From Streptomyces griseus subsp. griseus (GTDB taxonomy: Bacteria > Actinomycetota > Actinomycetes > Streptomycetales > Streptomycetaceae), in the NCBI RefSeq assembly GCF_000720255.1, contig NZ_JOJE01000023.1:1-64000 (forward strand): DNA of 64,000 nt, given 5' to 3'. The number at the start of each line of letters is the position of its first letter. The stretch's first letter is position 1. Shown here piece by piece: positions 19,348 through 27,679 of this stretch. The notes beneath the pieces were generated by a model, which saw only the letters and a program-made list of their open reading frames with translations, did not search any database and had not been told where the DNA came from. Both the position numbers and the translations under genes were made by a program.

Positions 19348-19506
19348 CTACTGCTTCTGCAGGGTCACCGGTACCACGCTGCGAAGCCGCGCACACCGAG
19401 GGCACCGGACGAGCCGTCCGGGGCCGAGTCGCTCGGCCTGCTGCATCGGGAACGAAGCGGTGGTGAACACGTGCCCATCGGCACAGCGGACGACGGTGCG
19501 CTCCAT
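19348..19506 (-). CDS. Small zinc-ribbon-like protein (52 aa)
   Basis: This reading frame is short but convincing: M-E-R-T-V-V-R-C-A-D-G-H-V-F-T-T, then R-L-V-R-C-P-R-C-A-R-L-R, ending L-Q-K-Q. A lone Cys with a nearby His (C-A-D-G-H) and a later C-P-R-C pair could ligate one zinc ion. An AGGAC stretch lies 5 bases before the ATG, and a hairpin terminator follows the stop. Similar tiny proteins sit near dcd in Streptomyces as far as I recall. Function is unknown; a structural or nucleic-acid-binding zinc ribbon is a reasonable guess. Confidence 0.7.
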   Translation of the reverse strand: MERTVVRCADGHVFTTASFPMQQAERLGPGRLVRCPRCARLRSVVPVTLQKQ

Positions 19507-19777
19507 CAAGTCCTAGAGTCCCTTCCCCAAAGAGGCGAGTCTGGCAGGGATGCCCTGACGACGAAAGCCACATTACGGGACGATCAGGACGACCCTCCAG
19601 GCGGCACTCCGTCCACGCCAGAGCCTCTCCCGGGGCCCCACCGTACGCCCCAACTCCGGTGCCGTGTACCCGGATCCCACCCCTGAAACGCACACGTCCC
19701 CACGGTCTCCAGCACCGGTGGCCGGCCATGAGGTAGAGTGACCAAGCGATCGAAACCGACTCCGGTCGGTGTCTTAC

Positions 19778-19851
19778 GCGGGTGTAGTTTAATGGTAGAA
19801 CATCAGCTTCCCAAGCTGAGAGCGCGAGTTCGATTCTCGTCACCCGCTCCA
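19778..19851 (+). tRNA. tRNA-Gly (anticodon CCC), CCA encoded
   Basis: A full cloverleaf is readable: acceptor GCGGGTG / CACCCGC, D arm with GTTTAATGGTAGAAC, anticodon stem TCAGC / GCTGA enclosing the loop TTCCCAA (anticodon CCC, reading GGG), T arm CGAGT-TCGATTC-TCG, discriminator T and an encoded CCA. Its 3' 46 bp are the repeated attachment core found three more times downstream, so this is the integration target. A rho-independent terminator follows. Confidence 0.96.
19806..19851 (+). repeat. att copy 1 (inside tRNA-Gly)
   Basis: This is the tRNA 3' half from the anticodon stem through CCA. The same 46 bases occur at 28676, 37700 and 41637. As the copy within the intact gene it is the left-hand junction of the accessory region. 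Confidence 0.9.
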
Positions 19852-19856
19852 GAATG

Positions 19857-19883
19857 AAACCCCAGGTCAGCGGCCTGGGGTTT
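19857..19883 (+). terminator. tRNA-Gly terminator
   Basis: AAACCCCAGG and CCTGGGGTTT form a perfect 10-bp stem around a 7-base loop, followed by GTTTGTT. An almost identical hairpin follows att copy 3 at 37751-37777. Confidence 0.85.
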
Positions 19884-20138
19884 GTTTGTTGTCTGGTCCA
19901 ATTTGGGGGTGGCGCGCCCCTGCGTGCCCTAAGCCGAAGCCGGGCGCTTACCCGGAAGGACTCCAGACCCCGGATCGAGGCCAGCAGCGCCAGACCGTCC
20001 CACATATTGAGGCGCATCTTCGGTCATCTGGGTCACAAGTCGAGCAAATGGCAGTTAAGTCGCCATAGCAAATGGCGAGTTCATGGTCGCCCACTAGCCG
20101 TGCTGCCCAGGCGGTGGTCCCCGAGCCCTGGCTGGCGG

Positions 20139-20554
20139 TCAGGGACGTTCGTGCAGTCTCGTCCGGCGCGACTGTCGCGGCCAATAGCGAGGCGGTTCCT
20201 TGGTGGGGTCAACAAGATCGAACCGCTGCTTGGTACCGGGGTTCAGCCCTTTGATGTGAACGAGCTGCTGACTTTCCGCCGTGTCGAGTTCACGGACGAT
20301 CAGAGGCATGGCGGCGATCACAGCGCCCATGGCCAGACCCAGGCCCGTCATGCCCTTGTGGTCGTGGCTGAACCGAATGTGAATGCATGCCGGACTTCTT
20401 GATCGCAGCCGTCTCCGACGGGTCCTCCAGCTGACGCCCGTCCTTGGTGAGAAAGTTTGATCTCGCTGACGTGACGTACCTCGTGCCCAGGCAGCAGTCG
20501 CCTGAGCATTTCCAGCATCTGTACCGGGACGTTCTCGTCGATGAGGATTCGCAT
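20139..20554 (-). pseudogene. Decayed DUF5615 (PIN-like) gene
   Basis: The frame begins M-R-I-L-I-D-E-N-V-P-V-Q-M-L-E-M-L-R-R-L, the hallmark start of DUF5615 PIN-like proteins with the first acidic residue. The middle is lost or scrambled by at least two frame changes (S-H-D-H-K-G-M-T-G-L-G-L-A-M-G-A-V resumes in another frame). The tail ends L-D-T-A-E-S-Q-Q-L-V-H-I-K-G-L, then P-P-R-Y-W. Family members are putative toxins usually paired with DUF433 antitoxins; none is visible here. It is the first gene after the tRNA and is not functional as read. Confidence 0.75.
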
Positions 20555-20591
20555 CAGGCAGAGCGCGGTCCCGGGCCCGTCCCTACGACTA

Positions 20592-20630
20592 CGACCGGCG
20601 CCACGAATGAGGTGACCGCGGCGCCGGTCG
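20592..20630 (-). terminator. Hairpin downstream of secreted-protein gene
   Basis: CGACCGGCGCC and GGCGCCGGTCG form a perfect 11-bp stem with a 17-base loop, 28 bp past the stop at 20658. Confidence 0.65.
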
Positions 20631-20657
20631 CAGGAACTGATCACTGGCAGGGGCTGA

Positions 20658-21362
20658 TCAGTACACGCGGATCGTGTTGTAGTCGTCCACGGCGATGTTG
20701 TCCGACCACGATCCCCACCGGTAGTTGCCGTCCCAGTAGTACTCGCGGCCGGGGAAGTTGGGGACGCCCTGATTGCGGACGGTGCACTGCTTCCCGTTGA
20801 GTCGGAAGGCGCCGACGAAGTCACCCTTGCGCCACCGGCGTACGACGACGTGCAGGGCCTGGGCGTGCTTGCCACGGGGGACATTGACCCCCGAGGTGAA
20901 GCTGACGGTCGAGGTGGTGGTGCGGCCGAAGCTGGGGAGGATCTGGAGCAGGGCGGTCGTGGGGTTGTTCTGGCCGCCGACGATGACGCCGACCGACCAC
21001 TGCCAGGTCACCGACTTCGTCTTCGCCCATGAGTACGGGCACGGGCCGGCGCTTCCCCAGTCGCAGAAGTAGATGTCGGAGGAGCGCCAGACGTAGTCCT
21101 GCCAGGTGTTGTGGGCCTGCTGCGTGATCTCAGCCCGTGTGGTGTCGCCCTTTCGGACGTCGGGACCGCCCGTCCAGCAAAAGGTGGCCTGGGCGGAGGC
21201 GGGGGACGAGCCGGCCATGATCGTGAGCGGCACGAGAGCGGCGCAGGCCGCCATGGCGAGTCGCCTCTTCAGCCGGTGCCGGGGCCTCGATGGGACGATT
21301 TCGCCGGTCCTGTTCTCTTCGCCGGCCTGGCTGTGGGCTGATGAACGTACCCATCGTGGCAT
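20658..21362 (-). CDS. Secreted protein of unknown function
   Basis: The product is 234 aa. The ATG at 21362 has an AGGAGGAG ribosome site. A long N-region ends in R-L-K-R-R-L, then the hydrophobic core A-M-A-A-C-A-A-L-V-P-L-T-I-M-A-G and A-S-A-Q-A, a Sec-type signal cleaved at about residue 62. The mature part is beta-rich with four or more Cys (F-C-W-T-G-G, Y-F-C-D-W, G-P-C-P-Y, K-Q-C-T-V) and many Trp, suggesting a disulfide-stabilised extracellular beta-sandwich or barrel. It alternates Thr/Ser-rich strands (T-T-T-S-T-V-S-F-T-S-G). I cannot name a family. It lies on the same strand as the ADP-ribosyltransferase at 22.1-23.3 kb, so it may be a partner, but about 0.8 kb separates them. Confidence 0.8.
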   Translation of the reverse strand: MPRWVRSSAHSQAGEENRTGEIVPSRPRHRLKRRLAMAACAALVPLTIMAGSSPASAQATFCWTGGPDVRKGDTTRAEITQQAHNTWQDYVWRSSDIYFCDWGSAGPCPYSWAKTKSVTWQWSVGVIVGGQNNPTTALLQILPSFGRTTTSTVSFTSGVNVPRGKHAQALHVVVRRWRKGDFVGAFRLNGKQCTVRNQGVPNFPGREYYWDGNYRWGSWSDNIAVDDYNTIRVY

Positions 21363-22128
21363 GTCGGCTCCTCCTGATTTCTCCAGAAAGTCCTGAACGT
21401 GTGGGCGGATGGATCTCGCCCCGATCCGGCCCGGCCCGTGACCGGTTCGGTGATTGCGCTCGAACAGCTTCACGAACGTTCTCCTGATCGTGCGCCGGGA
21501 GCGTGCGCCCGGCGTCTGACACCGAGATTCACCGCCCCGGAGTTGTTCGGACAGCCCCTCGCCTGGGAGCAATCAATCGCCTGGTCCTCATCTACGGCTT
21601 CGTTCACCCCGCACGCCGCTGGGCAATTGCGCACTGTCCCCCCGGCGGCGAGAGTCGGATCGACCCGGCCGGTTCGATGGACACCGGGAAGGGCATCCGG
21701 GCGTCGCCGGCGGGGGCCGACGCGCCAGGCGTACGGAGATGTATGCGGGCCTCGGTCGGGTCATGCCGGATCCCGGCAGAGCGAAGAGCGGCACGCGACT
21801 GCGGCGACGGTCGCGCAGCTCACCGCGCGGCCGCCTTACGGGCCGGATGAAGAGGCCCTCCGGTCCGCGGCGGACTGGCGCGGATGGCGGCGTCTCTCAC
21901 GGCGGTGGCGGAGCACCTTCCGTGAAGGCGCCCGCAGCCGTGCAGGTCGCTCCCGCCCTGGCCCAATGTGGGGCGTGCTGGAAAATGCCTCATCCCTTGG
22001 CCGTCACCGCGTGCGGTCGGCAGTGTCAGGGGGATGACGCCTGTCTGCGTCCTGCTGCCGCAGGACGACTGCACGAGATCGATGAACCTGAGCAGCGGAC
22101 GCCGACCGGGACGCGGCCCTGCGCCCGG
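21363..22128. other. Gap with no supported gene
   Basis: No frame with a ribosome site, domain pattern or consistent codon bias is visible on either strand. The DNA includes the promoter region of the secreted-protein gene at its left edge and otherwise looks like decayed sequence. Confidence 0.5.
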
Positions 22129-23292
22129 TCAGCCTGGCGAGGCTCTGCGAGTCGGCCTTCGCATGCCGTTGGAAAGCGAGCGATGCCGCACAGAAGTTCG
22201 ATACGACCTGACAGTTCGAAACAGCACCGCCGCGATGACGTGACCTTGCCATCCTCGACGGGCGTCAGGGAAGCCCGCAAAGCGCTCGGACAGCCGCTTG
22301 CCGAGATCCGGCAAGCAGCCGGATCTCGGCAAGTGAGCAACCGCTGCGGCTCCCCCGCTCAGCCGTGCTTGCAGCGATTGGCCGCGGTGCACGGGCGGGT
22401 CCACGGATTCGCCTGGCCTCCGGAGCCGTCCAGGTCGGTCTGGAAGTTGAAGTGGCCGTTCGGGTCGGAGGACGGGTTGTAAGACCACACGGGGCGCGAC
22501 GTGGTTCGGGTTGTTGGCGTGACCGATGGACCGGAAGGTCAGCGTGCCGAAGTCGATGCGCCCGTTCGTCTCGTGCGCCGTCGTCTCGTAGATACGGACA
22601 CCGCGGATCGCGTAGTTCGGGCTGTGGTGCACGTACGCCCACTCGTCCTGGTTCTGGTACGTCCGGACCATGTCCTGACGGCCCAGGGTCGCGAGCTGGC
22701 TGGGCACGTACATCGCGTTCCGCGCCCACCTGGTGTCGATCTCGTAGATGAAGGTCCGTGCGGTGACCGTGCCGTGGACACAGCTGGACAGCAGGTAGTT
22801 CCCGAGGCCCGGGATGAGAGCGTAGAAGGCCATGCGTGCGGTGGAGCAGCGCGGCTGGCCGGCGAGCCGGTCCAGGTTGCCCATGCCCGCGCGCCTCGCG
22901 AAGGTCTCGGACACGCCCAGCGTTCCCGTGGTCGAGATGTAGTTGCTGTCGCCGCCCTGCCCGTGCACATGGGCCACGAGATCGTCGTTGGAGCCGAACG
23001 CCGTGAAGCCGTGGCTGAAGATGTCCGACGGTGAGCGGCTGTCACCGCGGTACACCGTGAGCGGCATCGTCGGCTGGTTGCCGAGGAAGCGGTTGTGCAG
23101 GTTGGGGCAGGTTCCGCTGGATGAGGATCCTTCTCCCGAGTTGCTGCCTCCCGGGCAGGTGTTGCTGACCGCGTGAGCCGCGGACAGCGTGCCGAGCGGG
23201 CCACGCAGAGTGGCACACACCGCCAGCAGGAGGACGGAGAGGACCGACAGGATCGTCGGTCTGCGAGGGAGGGACCTTGCGGTTGTCTGCAT
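22129..23292 (-). CDS. Scabin/pierisin-like secreted mono-ADP-ribosyltransferase, C-terminal frameshift
   Basis: The ATG at 23292 follows GGAGAA. Residues 1-42 are a signal peptide (L-L-L-A-V-C-A then A-H-A). The catalytic core has all R-S-E class elements: V-Y-R-G-D-S-R with the NAD-binding Arg82, the Y-I-S-T-T motif (Ser120), and Q215-D-E217, the Q-x-E form typical of DNA-guanine modifying pierisin/Scabin enzymes. As read, the frame leaves the family pattern after residue 270 and runs to 22129. One extra T at about 22482 accounts for this: removing it restores Y-N-P-S-S-D-P-N-G-H-F-N-F and a tail ending C-K-H-G at a stop at 22359, just before a strong terminator. The ancestral protein was therefore 310 aa. 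The catalytic part is intact; only the last 40 residues are altered. Confidence 0.85.
   Translation of the reverse strand: MQTTARSLPRRPTILSVLSVLLLAVCATLRGPLGTLSAAHAVSNTCPGGSNSGEGSSSSGTCPNLHNRFLGNQPTMPLTVYRGDSRSPSDIFSHGFTAFGSNDDLVAHVHGQGGDSNYISTTGTLGVSETFARRAGMGNLDRLAGQPRCSTARMAFYALIPGLGNYLLSSCVHGTVTARTFIYEIDTRWARNAMYVPSQLATLGRQDMVRTYQNQDEWAYVHHSPNYAIRGVRIYETTAHETNGRIDFGTLTFRSIGHANNPNHVAPRVVLQPVLRPERPLQLPDRPGRLRRPGESVDPPVHRGQSLQARLSGGAAAVAHLPRSGCLPDLGKRLSERFAGFPDARRGWQGHVIAAVLFRTVRSYRTSVRHRSLSNGMRRPTRRASPG
22297..22333 (-). terminator. Perfect 15-bp hairpin after the ancestral toxin stop
   Basis: CTTGCCGAGATCCGG and its exact complement flank a 7-base loop, 26 bp beyond the ancestral stop at 22359. 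Its place supports 22359, not 22129, as the original end of the gene. Confidence 0.8.
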
Positions 23293-23400
23293 GGGGGGGC
23301 TGTTCTCCAGCTGGTGAGGCACATGATCGGTGCCACGACCGAGGCTGTCGCGCAGCACGTTGATTGGCACCCCTCCCACCAGGGGCAAACAACCCGAATA

Positions 23401-23451
23401 GGTGTGTCGGGTCACCGTGCGCGGTGACCGCTTGCCTTTCCCCGACACACC
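23401..23451. promoter_or_regulatory. Nested stem-loop upstream of the ADP-ribosyltransferase
   Basis: Outer arms GGTGTGTCGGG and CCCGACACACC (11 bp, perfect) enclose a second perfect hairpin GTCACCG-TGCG-CGGTGAC. It lies about 110 bp upstream of the toxin start. It could be a terminator for upstream transcription or a control element; the sequence cannot decide. Confidence 0.5.
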
Positions 23452-23919
23452 CAGCGGCCACTGCGCGCGTCGCGCCGGGACACGGTTTTCGGCCGGGCAG
23501 GCCCCTCGACGCCGCAGAGTGGTGGCCCGGGATTCCGTCTCGTCCCGGGCCACGGGTTCAGGGTGGGCTTCCGCCGTCTGCCGCGGTGACGGACAGTCAC
23601 TGCCGCTGCCGACGACCCGGGGGCGCGGAACCCGGCCGCCGGCTCCCGCCGTCGTCTCGAAGCCGGCCGACTCCGGCCGCTCGGCGAGCCTCCCCGCGCT
23701 GCGTGTTCGAACATCACGGGCCCCGTCCGCACCATGTTAAATCGTATTCGATACGGGTCGGATGCCCTGTCCCAGTCCGGGCAGGAGCCGGATCACGTTA
23801 CCCGCGCGTCATCTTGGGGTCACCCAACCGTATCCGGGCCACTTGTAGATCAGCGCTTCCAACTCCACCCGATGACGCTTTAATCGGATGACTCGCCAGA
23901 TGTACGGAGGTACGAGCGC
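23452..23919 (+). other. Upstream region of the nSTAND-WD40 gene
   Basis: No gene is supported. A 13-bp dyad CGTAT-TCG-ATACG at 23744-23756 lies 164 bp before the ATG in locally AT-richer DNA and is a candidate operator. The ribosome site ACGGAGG is at 23905-23911. Confidence 0.45.
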
Positions 23920-26900
23920 ATGGGGCGTCCCGAGCGACCCGTGGACCCGACGGCCGGTCCGGCGCAGCGGCTCGCCCATGAGCTGAGGGAGCTGCGCAAG
24001 GCCGCCGGCAACCCGTCGTACCGGCGCATGGCCGTGGTGGCCGGCTTCTCGGCAACAACGCTGTCGCAGGCCGCCGCCGGGGAACGGCTGCCGTCCCTCG
24101 CCGTCGTCCAGGGGTACGTGCGCGCCTGCGGGGGCGACCCGGACGAGTGGGAGCCGCGCTGGAGGGAGGCCGAGGCGGAGGCGAGCCGGGCGCCCGCCGA
24201 GGACGTCGAGGACGGGCCGGCGCCGTACCGGGGGCTCGCCCGGTTCGAGCCGGACGACCGGGACCTGTTCTTCGGCCGGCACCGGGTGATCTCCGAGGTC
24301 GGGAAGCTGGTGTGTGAGCATCGGTTCGCCGTGCTGTTCGGGCCTTCGGGGAGCGGGAAGTCCTCGCTGCTGCGGGCGGGACTGATTCCGAGGCTCCAGG
24401 AGGAGATCGTTGCGCGAGGCTGCCCCGCGCGGCTGCGGATCCTCACCCCGGGGCCCACGCCTGCCACCGCCTACGGCCATCTCCTCGTCCCGGCCGAGGA
24501 CAAGCCGGAGGGCTGGGTGGTGGTGGACCAGTTCGAGGAGGTCTTCACCCTCTGCCGCGACCAGCGGGAGCGCTCCCGTTTCATCGACCTGCTGCTCACC
24601 GCCCGTGACCCGGACTCCCGACTCCGGGTGCTCGTCGCCGTACGCGCCGACTTCTACGCCCGCTGCGCCGAGCACCGGGGCCTCGCGGACGCCCTGCACG
24701 ACGCCGGGCTGCTGCTCGGCCCGATGACGGCTGAGGAGCTGCGGGAGGCGGTGACCGGACCGGCGCGGGCGGCTGGGTACCTGGTGGAGCGCACGCTGAC
24801 CGCGCGCCTGGTGGAGGAGGTCCAGGGCGAGCCCGGCGGGCTGCCGATGCTCTCGCACGTCCTGCTGGAGACCTGGCGCCGCCGCAAGGGCCGCGTGCTC
24901 ACGCTCGCCGGTTACGAGGCGGCCGGCGGGGTGTGCGGCGCGATCGCGGCGACCGCGGAGGAGGTCTACGGCGGTCTGTCGGTGGGGCAGGCGCGCGCCG
25001 CGCGGCATCTGCTGCTGCGGATGGTCGTGCCGAACCAGGGCACCCCGGACACCCGGCGCCCGGTCAGCCTGAAGGAGCTGGCCGAGTGGGCGGACCCGGA
25101 CGTGCCCGTCATCGTGGAGCGGCTGACCCGGGCCCGCCTGCTGACCGCCGACGAGGAGGGCGTCCAGCTCGCGCACGAGGCGCTCATCACCGGATGGCCC
25201 CGGTTACACGGCTGGATCGAGGAGGACCGGGAACGGCTGCGCCACCACCGGATGCTCGCGGACGCCGCCCGCACCTGGCTGGATCACGACCGCGACCCCG
25301 GTGCCCTGTACCGGGGCACACGCCTGGCCCGCGCCGAGGAACTGTTCCCGGACCACGCGGGGGACCCGGCGCTGACCGCGCCCGAACGGGTTTTCCTCGC
25401 CGCCGCACTGGAGGCCCGTGAGGCGGAGCGCCGAGCCGCCGCCCGGACCGCGCGTCGGCACCGGCGGCTGACGGTCGCCCTGTCCGCCGTCCTCGCGCTC
25501 GCGCTGCTGACGGCCTTCGGCGGCTGGTACGAGTACGACACCAACCAGCGCAAGCTCACCCAGGACGCGGCCCGCCGGATCGCCGACGTCGCCGACGCCC
25601 TGCGCACCACCGAACCCCGTACCGCGCTGATACTCGGCGTCGCCGCCTGGCAGATGGCCGAGCTGCCCGAGAGCCGCCGGGCCCTGCTCGGCTCCCTCGC
25701 CCAGCCGGAGACGGACACCTTCACCGACCCCGCGCCCGGCGACGGCCCCCGCCGAGTCCTCGCCCCCGGTGGCCACGTCCTGCTCAGCTCCAGCGGGACC
25801 ACGTGGACCACCTGGGACGTCACCAGCCACCGCCGCACCGGCACCGGCCGACTCCCGACGGGCACCGCCACCGACATCGGCGCCGACGGCCGGGTCCTCA
25901 CCGTGGCCGTCGCCGGCGGGACACGGCTGTGGGACACCGCCACCGGGCGCTGGACCGGCGCCGCCGCGCCGCTGCAGACCGACGACCTCCACATCACCGG
26001 CGACGGCCGCGCCGTGCTGGCCGCCGAGGGCGACCGGCTGCGGCTCCGCTCGGTCGCCGACGGCCACGTGCTGTTCGAGACCCCGGTCCAGAACCCGGCG
26101 GTGACCGCGCTGAGCGCGGACGGACGTCAGGCCGCCGTCTGCCCCACCGGGCAGGCCCCCCAACTGTGGGACACCGCCGGCCACCGCCGACTGCCCGGCG
26201 ACTGGCAGCGGGTCCGCTTCTGCGGCGCCGAGACCGCACTCCTCGCGCTCGGCCCCGGCCGCATGGCCGTCGCCCAGGGCAGCCACGTCCTCGTCTGGGA
26301 CACCACGACGGGCAAGCAGATCGCCGATCTCGACGCCTTGACCGCGCCGTACGTGTCCTTCAACCCGGACGGCGCTTTCGTGGCGACGGCCGACAGCGGC
26401 GAGATATGCGTGTGGCGGCTCACCGTCCCAGGGCAGCCCGTCTTCCGGCACTCACTGAACAACCAGTACCTCTACGGCGGCCTGCGCTGGGACCCGGACG
26501 GGCACACCCTGCGCTACCTGGAGGGCGGCACCGTCCACACGCTCGACCTCGGCCCGGCCGTCACCCACACCTGGACCTCCGCCGCGCTGGACGACGTCAC
26601 GATCAGCCCCGACGGCCGCATCTACGCCACCGCCCAGCGCATTGGCGACCACTACCTCTTCCGGCTCCGTTCGACGGCGGACGACCGAGTCCTGCGCACC
26701 CTGCCCCCGGTCTCCGTCCCCGCCTCGGCTGATCCCGCCCAGCCGGTGGTGCCCGCCTACACCCTGTCGCTGGAGGCGTTCAGCCCCGACGGCACCCGGT
26801 TCGCCTACGGCGTCTCGGCACCCGGACGGGACGCGGTGCACCAGCGGTTCACGGTCTGGGACGTGCCACACGCACGCGCCGTGAACTCACTGGACCTGCC

Positions 26901-27645
26901 CGGCAGCGCGGCGATCGGGGCGGTGCTGGGCCCGCGAGGCCGCACCCTCTACGCCGCCCGCACTGCTGACACCGGCGACATCGTGGACGAGGCGTGGGAC
27001 ACCGCCCGCAAGCGGCGTACGACGGTGCTCACGGGCGTGACCGCCCAGCATCTGGCCGTCAGCCCGGACGGCTCCCTGCTGGTCGGCGACGGCCGCCTCG
27101 CCCGGCTGCCCTCCGGCCGGGCCGCCGCACACGACCTCGTGCAGGGCGAGCAGACCGGCGCGCTGGCGTTCGCCGCCGACGGCTCCCTGTTCGCGGCCGG
27201 CGACATGACGGGCCGGGTCGCCCTGTGGGACGGAAGGCTCGGACGGCGCCTGGGCATCCTGCGCAACGTCTTCCCCCGCCCGCTCGGCGCCGACCCGGAG
27301 GGCGTCAGCGCCCTCGCGTTCAGCCCCGACGGCCGCACGCTCGCGGTCGCCGGCAGCGCGGGCGGGCTGCAACTGTGGGACGTGGCCACCCAGCAGCGCC
27401 TGGGCGACGAACTGACTACACCCGGCGAGGACATCGAGTCGGTGGCCTTCAGCCCCGACGGCACGACCCTGTACGCGGGCAGCGCGCACGTCCCGCTCCA
27501 GGCTTACGTCGTCGATCCCGTCCGGGCCCTGACACGGGTGTGCGCACGGGCCGGCGGCACCGGCCTGACCCCGGACCAGTGGCACACCTACGTATCGGAC
27601 GCCCCGTACCGGCAGGTGTGCGACCGGGCGGCGACGGCCCGGTGA
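23920..27645 (+). CDS. HTH-nSTAND-transmembrane-WD40 protein
   Basis: The product is 1241 aa. An XRE-like HTH occupies about residues 10-70 (M-A-V-V-A-G-F-S-A-T-T-L-S-Q-A). P-Y-R-G-L-A-R-F and L-F-F-G-R follow, leading into a STAND-type NTPase with Walker A G-P-S-G-S-G-K-S at 141-148 and Walker B V-V-V-D-Q-F-E-E near 199-206, then winged-helix segments (E-G-V-Q-L-A-H-E-A-L-I-T-G-W-P-R). One membrane helix at about 514-534 (L-T-V-A-L-S-A-V-L-A-L-A-L-L) precedes about 600 residues of WD40 blades (A-F-S-P-D-G-R-T-L-A then L-W-D). STAND proteins switch on ligand binding and oligomerise; here the beta-propeller would be the sensor. The membrane helix between ATPase and propeller is typical of this actinobacterial class. 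It neighbours vapBC and lies within tRNA-bounded accessory DNA. Confidence 0.9.
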   Translation: MGRPERPVDPTAGPAQRLAHELRELRKAAGNPSYRRMAVVAGFSATTLSQAAAGERLPSLAVVQGYVRACGGDPDEWEPRWREAEAEASRAPAEDVEDGPAPYRGLARFEPDDRDLFFGRHRVISEVGKLVCEHRFAVLFGPSGSGKSSLLRAGLIPRLQEEIVARGCPARLRILTPGPTPATAYGHLLVPAEDKPEGWVVVDQFEEVFTLCRDQRERSRFIDLLLTARDPDSRLRVLVAVRADFYARCAEHRGLADALHDAGLLLGPMTAEELREAVTGPARAAGYLVERTLTARLVEEVQGEPGGLPMLSHVLLETWRRRKGRVLTLAGYEAAGGVCGAIAATAEEVYGGLSVGQARAARHLLLRMVVPNQGTPDTRRPVSLKELAEWADPDVPVIVERLTRARLLTADEEGVQLAHEALITGWPRLHGWIEEDRERLRHHRMLADAARTWLDHDRDPGALYRGTRLARAEELFPDHAGDPALTAPERVFLAAALEAREAERRAAARTARRHRRLTVALSAVLALALLTAFGGWYEYDTNQRKLTQDAARRIADVADALRTTEPRTALILGVAAWQMAELPESRRALLGSLAQPETDTFTDPAPGDGPRRVLAPGGHVLLSSSGTTWTTWDVTSHRRTGTGRLPTGTATDIGADGRVLTVAVAGGTRLWDTATGRWTGAAAPLQTDDLHITGDGRAVLAAEGDRLRLRSVADGHVLFETPVQNPAVTALSADGRQAAVCPTGQAPQLWDTAGHRRLPGDWQRVRFCGAETALLALGPGRMAVAQGSHVLVWDTTTGKQIADLDALTAPYVSFNPDGAFVATADSGEICVWRLTVPGQPVFRHSLNNQYLYGGLRWDPDGHTLRYLEGGTVHTLDLGPAVTHTWTSAALDDVTISPDGRIYATAQRIGDHYLFRLRSTADDRVLRTLPPVSVPASADPAQPVVPAYTLSLEAFSPDGTRFAYGVSAPGRDAVHQRFTVWDVPHARAVNSLDLPGSAAIGAVLGPRGRTLYAARTADTGDIVDEAWDTARKRRTTVLTGVTAQHLAVSPDGSLLVGDGRLARLPSGRAAAHDLVQGEQTGALAFAADGSLFAAGDMTGRVALWDGRLGRRLGILRNVFPRPLGADPEGVSALAFSPDGRTLAVAGSAGGLQLWDVATQQRLGDELTTPGEDIESVAFSPDGTTLYAGSAHVPLQAYVVDPVRALTRVCARAGGTGLTPDQWHTYVSDAPYRQVCDRAATAR

Positions 27646-27679
27646 ACGCCTCAACGCCGGTCCTGCACGGCGCCTCGGC

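Noticed and set aside
19307..20017. Minus-strand frame across tRNA-Gly including R-I-E-L-A-L-S-A-W-E-A-D
   Set aside because: It is the antisense of the tRNA gene and its flanks, a well-known false protein; no ribosome site or domain.
21739..22482. Plus-strand frame in the gap before the toxin gene
   Set aside because: No ribosome site, no motif, Arg/Pro-rich shadow composition, and it overlaps the toxin's C-terminal coding region.
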